NCBI RefSeq assembly: GCF_900109855.1
Contig: NZ_FOBO01000017.1
Coordinates: 1 to 64,000 of the forward strand
Length of the DNA stretch: 64,000 nt
Direction: 5' to 3'
From: Roseovarius tolerans
Lineage (GTDB): Bacteria; Pseudomonadota; Alphaproteobacteria; Rhodobacterales; Rhodobacteraceae
The position numbers and the translations under genes were made by a program. Below the pieces are notes generated by a model, which had not been told where the DNA came from, made no database searches, and saw nothing but the letters and a program-made list of their open reading frames with translations. Shown piece after piece: positions 1 to 7,854 of this stretch. Position 1 is the first letter of the stretch. Every line of letters begins with the position of its first letter.

Positions 1-237
1 GGCGAGAAACCACGTCCGCAATGGCAGGTGGCTGCTGTGCATCACCGTGCCAGCCGTCACGGATGTCTGTCGCCCGCAGCCAGCACATTCCCAGGTCGCC
101 CGATTTCGCTTGAGAGGCCAACCCTTGCAGGTGCCACAAGAGGGGCAGACGAAGCCGTCCGGCCAGCGTCGTTCTGCCAGATACTCCGAACACGCTTCCT
201 CATCGAAAAAAAGCGCGTCGAACGCTTGGCGGGACAT
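1..237 (-). CDS. IS1595-family transposase, N-terminal part (runs off window)
   Basis: Read on the minus strand from the ATG at 237, the frame stays open for 79 codons to the window edge, so the C-terminal part, including the DDE/N catalytic core, lies outside. The start MSRQAFDALFFDEEAC, then a zinc-ribbon with two CxxC pairs (CPSCGTCKGW and CAGCGRQ), then TSVTAGTVMHSSHLPL, is the standard N-terminus of IS1595/ISXO2-type transposases. It catalyses cut-and-paste movement of its element. The ends and target duplication of the element could not be identified. The upstream Shine-Dalgarno is weak. The family call is firm; whether the copy is intact cannot be told here. Confidence 0.85.
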   Translation of the reverse strand, partial: MSRQAFDALFFDEEACSEYLAERRWPDGFVCPSCGTCKGWPLKRNRATWECAGCGRQTSVTAGTVMHSSHLPLRTWFLA

Positions 238-819
238 AGGTCTATCGTTTTTCCATCTGGCTGGCATGAGCGGAACAATAAGCGAACATCACAGATTTGC
301 AAGCCCGGTGGCACAACATCCTGTGCCGCCGGAACGAAGGGGATAAGCCTTCTGCCTGCGATCAACCCTGATACTGCCACAGCGACGGCTGTGACATGTC
401 TAAAGTTCATCATTCTAACACTCCTTGTTTGGCAGCCGCCGGACATGTCCGGCAACTGATTAAAGGGGTGATGCCAATGAAGGTGTCTGCCTATGTCCCG
501 AGGGTATTTGCGCGTTCCCTAAGTCAGCCACGGTTCAGACCTCCCCAGAGAATGTCTACCACACATAGATATATTCGCATATGTTTTGAATCAACTTCCG
601 CCACAAAAATGCCACTTTTCCAACTAGGCAGTGCATATTGGAGAACCTCTGCCGCCGGTGCCAAGAGAATTGAGCATCAAATCGAAACAATTGAGAAAAT
701 CCACCACGATTACCCACGCCTCAGAGGCCAACCAATACCGAGCGAATGCACATGATTCGGGTCGCATATTGAAATTGGACGACTTACTTTCGAAGACATC
801 ACATGCCGCAGAGGTCACA
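238..819. other. AT-richer non-coding stretch beside the insertion sequence
   Basis: No convincing complete gene lies here. A minus-strand ATGATG at 413 is preceded by a good AAGGAG site and would start a signal-peptide-like N-terminus (MMNFRHVTAVAVAVSGLIAG), but that frame runs on into the transposase gene, so it may be the stump of a gene cut by the insertion. A perfect 16-bp palindrome (gccggacatgtccggc) sits at 438-453. The stretch 500-800 holds nothing else recognisable. Confidence 0.5.
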
Positions 820-1659
820 ATGCAAGATCATGCATCCGACAATGCCTACCACTACAACGTCATGCGCCGTGCGATCGACCTGATCGATGCGCGCGACGAG
901 ACACTTTCGCTCGAGGATCTTGCGCGAGAGATGGGGATGAGCGCCGCGCATTTTCAGCGGCTTTTCTCGCAATGGGTGGGTGTATCTCCCAAGCGCTACC
1001 AGCAGTATCTGACGCTTGGTCATGCCAAGGCCCTGCTGGCGCAGCGCTATACCACTCTGGAGGCCGCCGATGCAGCGGGGCTGTCGGGCTCGGGGCGGCT
1101 GCATGATCTGTTTCTGAGATGGGAGGCGATGAGCCCCGGTGAGTTCGCGCGCAAGGGGGCGGGATTGATCATCTATTACGGCTGGTTCGACAGCCCCTTC
1201 GGTGAGGCGCTCGCCATGGGCACCGACCGTGGGTTGTGCGGTGTGGCCTTTGCCGCAGAGTTCGGACGTGATGTGACCATGGCCGATATCCGCGCCCGGT
1301 GGTCCGACGCGATGTATGTAGAGGCCCCGGAGAAGATCGCGCATTGGGTGGATGCGGGGTTTGAGGGACGGGGCGAAGCCGTGCTCCACATGATCGGCGC
1401 GCCGTTTCAGATCAAGGTGTGGGAGGCGCTGCTCGCGATTCCCTCGGGCCATGTCACCACCTATTCCGAAATCGCGGGAGCCATCGGCAACCCGCGCGCG
1501 GTGCGCGCGGTCGGCACCGCCGTGGGGCGCAATCCGGTCAGCTTTCTCATCCCCTGCCATCGGGCCCTGCGAAAATCGGGGGGCTTGGGTGGCTATCACT
1601 GGGGTCTTCCGATCAAGCGCGCGATCCTCGCCTGGGAAAGCGCGCGCGCCGAAGGATAG
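820..1659 (+). CDS. Ada-like AraC-HTH / methylated-DNA-protein-cysteine methyltransferase
   Basis: A 279-aa two-domain protein. Residues about 10-110 form an AraC-type helix-turn-helix (SLEDLAREMGMSAAHFQRLF and SPKRYQQYL). About 115-279 form the O6-alkylguanine-DNA alkyltransferase, with the acceptor cysteine in the PCHR motif (FLIPCHRAL) and the helix GHVTTYSEIAGAIG. It removes alkyl groups from O6-guanine in a suicide reaction and may act as a transcription factor when modified. It lacks the N-terminal phosphotriester-repair (AdaA zinc) domain of E. coli Ada. I chose the ATG at 820, behind GAGGTCAC, rather than the in-frame ATG 63 codons upstream, because the intervening residues are low-complexity and not conserved-looking. 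Confidence 0.88.
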   Translation: MQDHASDNAYHYNVMRRAIDLIDARDETLSLEDLAREMGMSAAHFQRLFSQWVGVSPKRYQQYLTLGHAKALLAQRYTTLEAADAAGLSGSGRLHDLFLRWEAMSPGEFARKGAGLIIYYGWFDSPFGEALAMGTDRGLCGVAFAAEFGRDVTMADIRARWSDAMYVEAPEKIAHWVDAGFEGRGEAVLHMIGAPFQIKVWEALLAIPSGHVTTYSEIAGAIGNPRAVRAVGTAVGRNPVSFLIPCHRALRKSGGLGGYHWGLPIKRAILAWESARAEG

Positions 1660-1783
1660 GCGGAATTCTGCGCGTGCTGTCTTGTATTTCCCCGTGGATT
1701 TGCCTTGGGCGAGGTGCTGTTATTGCATATCATTGCACTGAACCCGATCCATCGGGCTGTGAAATCAATGAAGGCGACATTCC

Positions 1784-2443
1784 ATGATCCGAGCACGTAA
1801 TCCCATTCTCATCCTCTCCGGCGCATCGCTTCTGCTGGTCGCGGCCTGCACCGATCCCGCCTATGTCGGTGGTGATGATCCGCGTCGGAAAACCAAGTCA
1901 GGCGCGGTTATCGGGGGGCTTGTCGGGGCCGCCACCGGCGCTGCCGTCAGTGACAGCAAGGGCAAGGGGGCCTTGCTCGGCGGTGCGATCGGTGCCTTGG
2001 GTGGCGCTGCCATCGGCAATGCGCTCGACCGGCAGGAGGCCGAACTGCGCCAGCAACTCGACAGCGACGTTCAGATCACCAATACCGGGGATCGCCTGAT
2101 CCTGACCATGCCGCAGGACATCCTGTTCCCGGTCGACAGTTTCAACATCCGGCCTGATCTGCGGTCGGATTTGTTCAAGGTGGCGGACAGCCTCCAGAGA
2201 TATCCCGACACCACGGTTCAGGTCGTCGGCCATACCGATAGCGACGGCGATGCCAGCTACAATCAGGGCCTTTCGGAGCGTCGTGCCAATGCGGTGGCCG
2301 ATGTGCTGATGAATGGTGGCGTGACGTTCTCGCGGATCAACGCGTTCGGGCGGGGCGAGGATCAGCCAGTGGCCTCGAACCTCACTGCCGAGGGAAAGGC
2401 GCAGAATCGCCGGGTCGAAATCGTGATCCTGCCGAACCGCTGA
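1784..2443 (+). CDS. OmpA-family lipoprotein with glycine-zipper segment
   Basis: A 219-aa outer-membrane-type lipoprotein. A signal sequence ends in a lipobox (LVAAC, Cys22). Residues about 40-80 are a glycine-rich zipper (GAVIGGLVGAATGAAV and GGAIGALGGAAIG), and about 110-219 form an OmpA C-terminal peptidoglycan-binding domain (VVGHTDSDGDASYNQGLSERRA, shown here in part, and NRRVEIVI). It probably links the outer membrane to peptidoglycan. It starts at ATG 1784 behind GAAGG and is monocistronic, converging on the formate dehydrogenase gene. Specific function unknown. Confidence 0.85.
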   Translation: MIRARNPILILSGASLLLVAACTDPAYVGGDDPRRKTKSGAVIGGLVGAATGAAVSDSKGKGALLGGAIGALGGAAIGNALDRQEAELRQQLDSDVQITNTGDRLILTMPQDILFPVDSFNIRPDLRSDLFKVADSLQRYPDTTVQVVGHTDSDGDASYNQGLSERRANAVADVLMNGGVTFSRINAFGRGEDQPVASNLTAEGKAQNRRVEIVILPNR

Positions 2444-2475
2444 GAGCGGGCGCGCGACCCGGATGTGAAAAGGCG

Positions 2476-2503
2476 AGGGGCGGTTCATCGGGCCGCCCCT
2501 TTG
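2476..2503. terminator. Hairpin between convergent genes
   Basis: The inverted repeat AGGGGCGG ... CCGCCCCT with a 9-nt loop is followed by TTTGCT on the plus strand. It lies between the stops of the OmpA lipoprotein gene and the formate dehydrogenase gene and could end both transcripts. Confidence 0.6.
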
Positions 2504-2507
2504 CTGT

Positions 2508-5282
2508 TCATTCCGCCGCGATCTCTGCCGCCTCGACGCGCACGGCCGAGTATTTGAACTCGGGGATCTTGCCGTAGGGGTCCACCGCCGGGTTGGTGAG
2601 GATATTGGCGGCGGCCTCGACATAGGCGAACGGCAGGAACACCATGTCCGGTGAAACCGCCCGGTCGGCACGCGCCATGATGCTGATCGAGCCGCGTTTT
2701 GTGCTCAGCCGCACCATGCCTCCGGGCTCCACGCCGAGTTTGCGCAAGGTAGACGGGTGCAGCGAACAGTTGGCCTCGGGCTCTACCGCGTCGAGAACCG
2801 ATGCGCGGCGGGTCATCGAGCCGGTATGCCAATGCTCCAGCTGCCGCCCGGTGGTCAGCACCATCGGATAGTCGGCATCGGGCACGTCGTCAGGCGGGAT
2901 GATCGAGGCGGGGGTGAAGCGCGCCCGGCCTTCGGGTCGCGGGAAACCGTCGCCGAAGACCACGGCCTCGCCCGGGCCATCGGGTGTCTTGCAGGGATAG
3001 GTCACGGCATTCTCGCGCTCCAGCCGCTCCCACGAGATATTGTCGAGCGAGCGCATGTTGACCTTCATTTCGGCAAACACGTCCGCAGGTGTGTCATACT
3101 TCCACCCAAGGCCCATCCGGTTGGCAAGTTGTGTGGTGATCTGCCAATCCTCGCGCGCCTCGCCCGGCGGGGTCACTGCGCGGCGGCCCATCTGCACCTG
3201 CCGATTGGTATTGGTGACGGTGCCGGATTTCTCGTAGAATGCGCTCGCGGGCAGGATCACATCGGCATAGTTCGCCGTCTCGGTGATGAAGATGTCCTGC
3301 ACCACCAGATGCTCCAGCTTGGCGAGGGCATCGCGGGCGTGCTCCACGTCCGGGTCGGACATGGCCGGGTTCTCGCCGAGGATATACATGCCCTTGATCT
3401 TGTCCTCGTGGACCGCATCCATGATCTCGGTGACGGTGAGGCCCTTCTGGTTCGAGAAATCGCCGGATTTCCAGACTTCGGTGAAGGCGTTGCGCACGCC
3501 GTCATCCGTCACAGTCTGGTAATCCGGCAGGAACATCGGCACGAGACCTGCATCGGAGGCGCCTTGCACGTTGTTCTGCCCGCGCAGCGGGTGCAGCCCG
3601 GTGCCGGGGCGACCGACATGGCCGCACATCAGCGCCAGAGAGATCAGGCAGCGCGAATTGTCGGTGCCGTGGATATGCTGGGAAATCCCCATGCCCCAGA
3701 AGATCATGCCCGACTTGGCACCGGCGAATTCGCGGGCCACCTCGCGCAGCGTCTCGGCGGGGATGCCGCAGATCGCCTCCATCTTTTCGGGCGGGAATTG
3801 CGCCAGATGCGCCTTTTCGGCCTCCCAATTCTCGGTGAAGGCCTCGACATATTGCAGGTCGTAGAGCCCTTCCTCGACGATCACATGGCAGATCGCGTTT
3901 AGCATCGAGACATCCGCGCCGGGCTTGAACTGCAACATGTGGGTCGCAAAGCGGCGCATGCCCACCCCGCGCGGATCCATCACGATGAGCTTGCCACCGC
4001 GCTTGGTGAACTGCTTGAAATAGGTCGCCGCCACGGGGTGATTCTCGATCGGGTTGGCGCCGATGATGATCGCCACGTCGGCATTCTCGATCTCGTTGAA
4101 GGTGGCGGTCACGGCACCCGAGCCGACATTCTCGATCAATGCGGCCACGGATGAGGCATGGCAGAGCCGCGTGCAGTGGTCGACGTTGTTGTGGCCAAAG
4201 CCCTGACGGATGAATTTCTGAAAGAGATAGGCTTCTTCATTGGTGCATTTGGCGCTGCCAAAGCCTGCGACGGTCGCGCCGCCATGGGCGTCCTTGAGAC
4301 GCTTCAACTCGCCCGCTGTCAGGTCGAGCGCCTCGTCCCACTCCGCCTCGCGGAAGAATTCGTGCCAGTTGCCGGGATCGACGTTGAGGCCCTTCTCGGG
4401 TGCATCCTCGCGGCGGATGAGCGGCTTGGTCAGGCGGTGCGGGTGGTGGATGTAGTCGTAGCCAAAGCGCCCCTTGACGCAGAGCCGGCCTTCGTTGGCG
4501 GGGCCGTTGATACCCTCGACATACTTGACCTTGCCCTCCTTGACCTTGAGCGAAACCTGACAGCCGACACCGCAGAACGGGCAGATGCTCTGCACCTCCT
4601 CGTCATAATCGGCGCTGTCGCCCTGCTGTGCGTCGTCCATCACCGAGGCGGGCATCAGTGCACCGGTGGGGCAGGCCTGCACGCATTCGCCGCAGGCGAC
4701 GCAGGTGCTCTCGCCCATGGGATCGTCGAAATCGAAGACAGGATAGGCATCGTGGCCGCGCCCGGCCATGCCGATCACGTCATTGACCTGCACATCGCGG
4801 CAGGCGCGGACGCACAGGTTGCACTGGATGCAGGCATCAAGGTTGACGCGCATCGCGACGTGACTGTCATCCAGAAGCGGCACGCGCGGCTTTTCCAGTT
4901 TGGGAAAGCGGCTATGGGTCACGCCGTTGGCATCGGCCATGTCCCACAGGTGGCTGGAGGCATCGTGCGAGGTGTCGCGCTCGGGCTGGTCGGCGAGCAG
5001 CATCTCGACCACCATCTTGCGCGCGGTTTCGGCGCGGTTCGAATTTGTGGTGACGACCATGCCTTCGCGCGCCTCGCGGATGCAGGAGGCCACGAGTGTG
5101 CGCTCGCCCTCGACCTCGACCATGCAGGCGCGGCAGTTGCCATCGGGACGATAGCCAGGGGCAGGCTTGTGGCACAGATGCGGGATCTTCAGGCCGCGAC
5201 CATTGGCGACCTCCCAGATCGTCAGACCGGCCTCGGTCTCGATCTCCTGGCCATCGAGTGTGATCTTGATCGTCTCAGACAT
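2508..5282 (-). CDS. fdsA: Formate dehydrogenase alpha subunit (molybdopterin, multi-FeS)
   Basis: 924 aa. It oxidises formate to CO2 at a bis-MGD molybdenum/tungsten centre. From the N-terminus: a [2Fe-2S] ferredoxin-like domain (CRACMVEVEGERTLVASC), a His-Cys box region, two [4Fe-4S] motifs (CIQCNLCVRACR and CVACGECVQACP), the CPFCGVGC [4Fe-4S] next to the cofactor, then the molybdopterin oxidoreductase body and a C-terminal molydopterin dinucleotide-binding domain. The likely metal-ligand cysteine is in DHCTRLCHASS. This layout matches soluble NAD-dependent FdsA of the R. capsulatus type. In that system fdsG, fdsB, fdsC and fdsD are neighbours; here the gene stands alone, with a histidine phosphatase divergent upstream and a lipoprotein gene convergent downstream. 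Family call firm; electron acceptor inferred. Confidence 0.93.
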   Translation of the reverse strand: MSETIKITLDGQEIETEAGLTIWEVANGRGLKIPHLCHKPAPGYRPDGNCRACMVEVEGERTLVASCIREAREGMVVTTNSNRAETARKMVVEMLLADQPERDTSHDASSHLWDMADANGVTHSRFPKLEKPRVPLLDDSHVAMRVNLDACIQCNLCVRACRDVQVNDVIGMAGRGHDAYPVFDFDDPMGESTCVACGECVQACPTGALMPASVMDDAQQGDSADYDEEVQSICPFCGVGCQVSLKVKEGKVKYVEGINGPANEGRLCVKGRFGYDYIHHPHRLTKPLIRREDAPEKGLNVDPGNWHEFFREAEWDEALDLTAGELKRLKDAHGGATVAGFGSAKCTNEEAYLFQKFIRQGFGHNNVDHCTRLCHASSVAALIENVGSGAVTATFNEIENADVAIIIGANPIENHPVAATYFKQFTKRGGKLIVMDPRGVGMRRFATHMLQFKPGADVSMLNAICHVIVEEGLYDLQYVEAFTENWEAEKAHLAQFPPEKMEAICGIPAETLREVAREFAGAKSGMIFWGMGISQHIHGTDNSRCLISLALMCGHVGRPGTGLHPLRGQNNVQGASDAGLVPMFLPDYQTVTDDGVRNAFTEVWKSGDFSNQKGLTVTEIMDAVHEDKIKGMYILGENPAMSDPDVEHARDALAKLEHLVVQDIFITETANYADVILPASAFYEKSGTVTNTNRQVQMGRRAVTPPGEAREDWQITTQLANRMGLGWKYDTPADVFAEMKVNMRSLDNISWERLERENAVTYPCKTPDGPGEAVVFGDGFPRPEGRARFTPASIIPPDDVPDADYPMVLTTGRQLEHWHTGSMTRRASVLDAVEPEANCSLHPSTLRKLGVEPGGMVRLSTKRGSISIMARADRAVSPDMVFLPFAYVEAAANILTNPAVDPYGKIPEFKYSAVRVEAAEIAAE

Positions 5283-5502
5283 GCGCGCGCCTCCTTGTCC
5301 GTGGCGATCTTAGACCATGCGCGGGCATTTCCGAGTCCACCAATCCCGACCCCTCACCGCATTTTTACGCCACGGTCGGGCGCTATGTTTCGTATAGGCG
5401 TCAGGCGCGGTGGATCGGGGCCGGTGAATAATTTCCCGTGGCGGACCTTTAACCCTCTGTCGTGCGGCGCTAACGTCGCGCGGCAAGCGGGGAGGCGGCG
5501 AT

Positions 5503-6153
5503 TTGGCGGAACTCATTCTGGTGCGGCACGGGCAGGCGAACAGCCATGCCACGGATGAGGCGGGTTATGACCGGCTGTCGCCTCTCGGTGTGCAGCAGGC
5601 AGAATGGCTGGGCGTGCATCTGCGCGAGACCAATCCGCATTTCGACCATGTGATCACCGGCACGCTGCATCGTCAGACCGGCACCGCGCGGGCCATGGGC
5701 TATGACATCACCGAACAGGACGCGCGGCTGGATGAGCTGAGTTATTTCGCGCTCGCGCAGGCTATCGAGGCGCAGCACGGAATCCCCGCGCCCTCGGACG
5801 CCACTGAATTCGCCCGCTACCTTCCGCAGGTGATCGAACACTGGGCGCGCGGCGATCTTGCGGATGTGCCGGAGACCTTCGAGCATTTCACCACGCGCAT
5901 CACCGGCCTGATCGACGATATCTGCCATCATCCGGGACGTGTCCTGATTGTTACCTCAGGGGGTGTTATCGGCATGGTGATGCGGCACACGCTCGGGCTT
6001 GATATTCCCGGAATGTCCAAGGTCATGCTGCAGGTGATGAACAGTTCGCTGCACCGGCTTGAACATGTCCACGATATGCTGATGCTGGGCACGTTCAACG
6101 CCACGCCCCATCTCGACACACCCGACCGGGCGCATGCCCGCACCTTCATCTGA
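5503..6153 (+). CDS. Histidine phosphatase family protein (phosphoglycerate mutase-like)
   Basis: 216 aa starting at TTG 5503, seven bases after a strong GGGGAGG site; no ATG fits the N-terminus better, because the catalytic strand LILVRHGQAN begins at once. The RHG motif supplies the phospho-acceptor His. In the usual second motif (HGG) the His is replaced: the sequence reads VTSGGVIGMVMR, as in some subfamilies. Substrate unknown. It heads a tight four-gene unit with a GST and two saccharopine dehydrogenases (17, 10 and 3 bp gaps). Confidence 0.8.
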   Translation: MAELILVRHGQANSHATDEAGYDRLSPLGVQQAEWLGVHLRETNPHFDHVITGTLHRQTGTARAMGYDITEQDARLDELSYFALAQAIEAQHGIPAPSDATEFARYLPQVIEHWARGDLADVPETFEHFTTRITGLIDDICHHPGRVLIVTSGGVIGMVMRHTLGLDIPGMSKVMLQVMNSSLHRLEHVHDMLMLGTFNATPHLDTPDRAHARTFI

Positions 6154-6170
6154 ACAACAGGAAACGCGCC

Positions 6171-6785
6171 ATGAAACTCTATTACGCCAAGGGCACCATC
6201 GCCATTGCCACGGCCATCGCATTGCACGAGGCGGGGCTCGATTTCGAGCCGGTCCGCCTCGATTTTCGCGCCGGAGAGCAGACCGGACCGGAGTATCAGG
6301 CGATCAATCCAAAGGGTCGTGTGCCGGCGCTTGTCACCGATCAGGGTATTCTGACCGAAACGGGTGCTGTTCTCGATTACATCGCCGATATCGCGCCCGC
6401 CGCCGGGCTGCGCCCCTCGGACTCCTATGAGGCCGCCAAGATGCGCGAGGCGATGTGCTATCTCGCCTCGACCATGCATGTGAACCACGCCCACAAGATG
6501 CGCAGTCATCGCTGGGCCGATCAGCAAAGCTCGTTTGATGACATGAAGGCCAAGTCGGTACAGACCATGACCGAGAGCGCCGATCACGTGGAAAACCACA
6601 TCCTCAAGGGGCCGTATGTTCTGGGTGAGACGTTTTCGCTGGCCGATCCCTACCTTTATGTCGCCTGCAACTGGCTTGAGGGGGATGGTGTGACCGTGGC
6701 GGATTACCCCAAGATCACCGCTTTCATCGAGGCGATGCGCGGCCGTGCCTCGGTGGCGCAGGTCATTGCCGACAACATGATCTGA
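6171..6785 (+). CDS. Glutathione S-transferase family protein
   Basis: 204 aa with the thioredoxin-fold N-terminal half (MKLYYAKGTIAIATAIALHE, then GRVPALVTDQGILTETGAVLDYI, which carries the cis-Pro glutathione-binding loop and the ES/ET motif) and an all-helical C-terminal half. Members conjugate or reduce substrates using glutathione in the cytoplasm. The serine of the usual N-terminal SxxxxK motif is Thr/Ile here, so the catalytic type is uncertain. Second gene of the unit that leads into lysine-catabolic genes; the link to lysine breakdown is only positional. Confidence 0.85.
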   Translation: MKLYYAKGTIAIATAIALHEAGLDFEPVRLDFRAGEQTGPEYQAINPKGRVPALVTDQGILTETGAVLDYIADIAPAAGLRPSDSYEAAKMREAMCYLASTMHVNHAHKMRSHRWADQQSSFDDMKAKSVQTMTESADHVENHILKGPYVLGETFSLADPYLYVACNWLEGDGVTVADYPKITAFIEAMRGRASVAQVIADNMI

Positions 6786-6795
6786 GGGCTGCCGC

Positions 6796-7851
6796 ATGAC
6801 ACATCTCTGGGTCCGGGCCGAACAGCGGCTTAACGAGGAACGCGTGGGGCTGACGCCCGAGGGGGCCGCGCAACTGATCGCCAAGGGCATCCGCGTGACG
6901 GTGGAGGACAGCCGCACCCGCGCCATCCCGATTGACGGCTACCGGGCGGCGGGCTGCGAGATCGCGGCGGAGAATTCCTGGCCCTCCGCCCCGTCTGATG
7001 CGATCATCTTCGGCCTCAAGGAGCTGCCCGAGGACGGCACCCCCCTGCCGCATCGCCACATCATGTTCGGTCATGCCTTCAAGGGGCAGCATGCGGGCAA
7101 GCGCCTGCTCGCGCGGTTCAGGGAGGGCGGCGGCACGCTCTACGATCTGGAGTATCTGGTGGACGCGGACGGGCGGCGCGTTGCCGCCTTCGGCTATTGG
7201 GCGGGCTACGCGGGGGCGGCGGTGTCACTGATGGCATGGGCGGCGCAACAGGGCGGCGGCACCTGCCCGCCGGTCAAGACCTATCCGGGGCGCGATGCGC
7301 TACTCGCGGCGCTTGGGGCGCAGCTTGATACTGCGGGCAAGGAGCGCCCCACGGCCATCGTCATCGGCGCGCTTGGCCGTGTCGGCACCGGGGCGGCGGA
7401 CCTGTGCGAGGCCATGGGCCTGACCGTCACAAGGTGGGACATGGCCGAGACCGCGAACGGGGGCCCGTTCCCGGAAATCCTCGACCACGACATTTTCCTC
7501 AACTGCATCTTCGCACGGCCCGGTACGCCGGTTTTCGTGCCGAAATCCGCGCTTGATCAAGACCGCCGTCTGACCGTGATCGGCGACGTGGCCTGCGACC
7601 CCGACAGCGATTATAACCCGGTGCCGGTCTATGACGCAGCTACCACGTGGGCAGAGCCCGCGACGCGCGTCCATGACGCGCCGCCGCTCGACGTGATGGC
7701 GATCGACAACCTGCCCTCGCTCTTGCCGGTGGAATCCTCAACGGATTACGCAAGCCAACTCTTGCCATCGCTGCTGACGCTCGACGCGCTGGATCAAGGG
7801 GTCTGGGCGCGGGCCGAAGAGACTTACAAGACACATATGAAGGAGGTCTGA
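6796..7851 (+). CDS. Saccharopine dehydrogenase (NAD+, L-lysine-forming type)
   Basis: 351 aa. It resembles fungal Lys1 and bacterial lysine-2-oxoglutarate reductase: an alanine-dehydrogenase-type N-terminal half (RLNEERVGLTPEGAAQLIAKG), the FGHAFKGQHAGKRLLARF segment with conserved Lys and His at the saccharopine site, YDLEYLVD, and a Rossmann fold (VIGALGRVGTGAADLC). In a bacterium with no alpha-aminoadipate biosynthetic genes in view, the likely direction is lysine plus 2-oxoglutarate to saccharopine (lysine degradation). The next gene begins 3 bp after the stop and would split saccharopine, so the two make a complete LKR/SDH pair as separate proteins. Confidence 0.88.
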   Translation: MTHLWVRAEQRLNEERVGLTPEGAAQLIAKGIRVTVEDSRTRAIPIDGYRAAGCEIAAENSWPSAPSDAIIFGLKELPEDGTPLPHRHIMFGHAFKGQHAGKRLLARFREGGGTLYDLEYLVDADGRRVAAFGYWAGYAGAAVSLMAWAAQQGGGTCPPVKTYPGRDALLAALGAQLDTAGKERPTAIVIGALGRVGTGAADLCEAMGLTVTRWDMAETANGGPFPEILDHDIFLNCIFARPGTPVFVPKSALDQDRRLTVIGDVACDPDSDYNPVPVYDAATTWAEPATRVHDAPPLDVMAIDNLPSLLPVESSTDYASQLLPSLLTLDALDQGVWARAEETYKTHMKEV

Positions 7852-7854
7852 GAC

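Noticed and set aside
57..413. Complete gene on the minus strand starting at 413
   Set aside because: Only the first ~25 residues look like a protein; the rest overlaps the transposase gene in another frame. Kept only as a possible stump.
5036..5050. ggttcgaatttg resembling a tRNA T-loop
   Set aside because: It falls inside fdsA with no acceptor or anticodon arms nearby.
4158..5558. 466-codon open frame antisense to fdsA
   Set aside because: Shadow of fdsA, which has unmistakable iron-sulfur motifs on the other strand.
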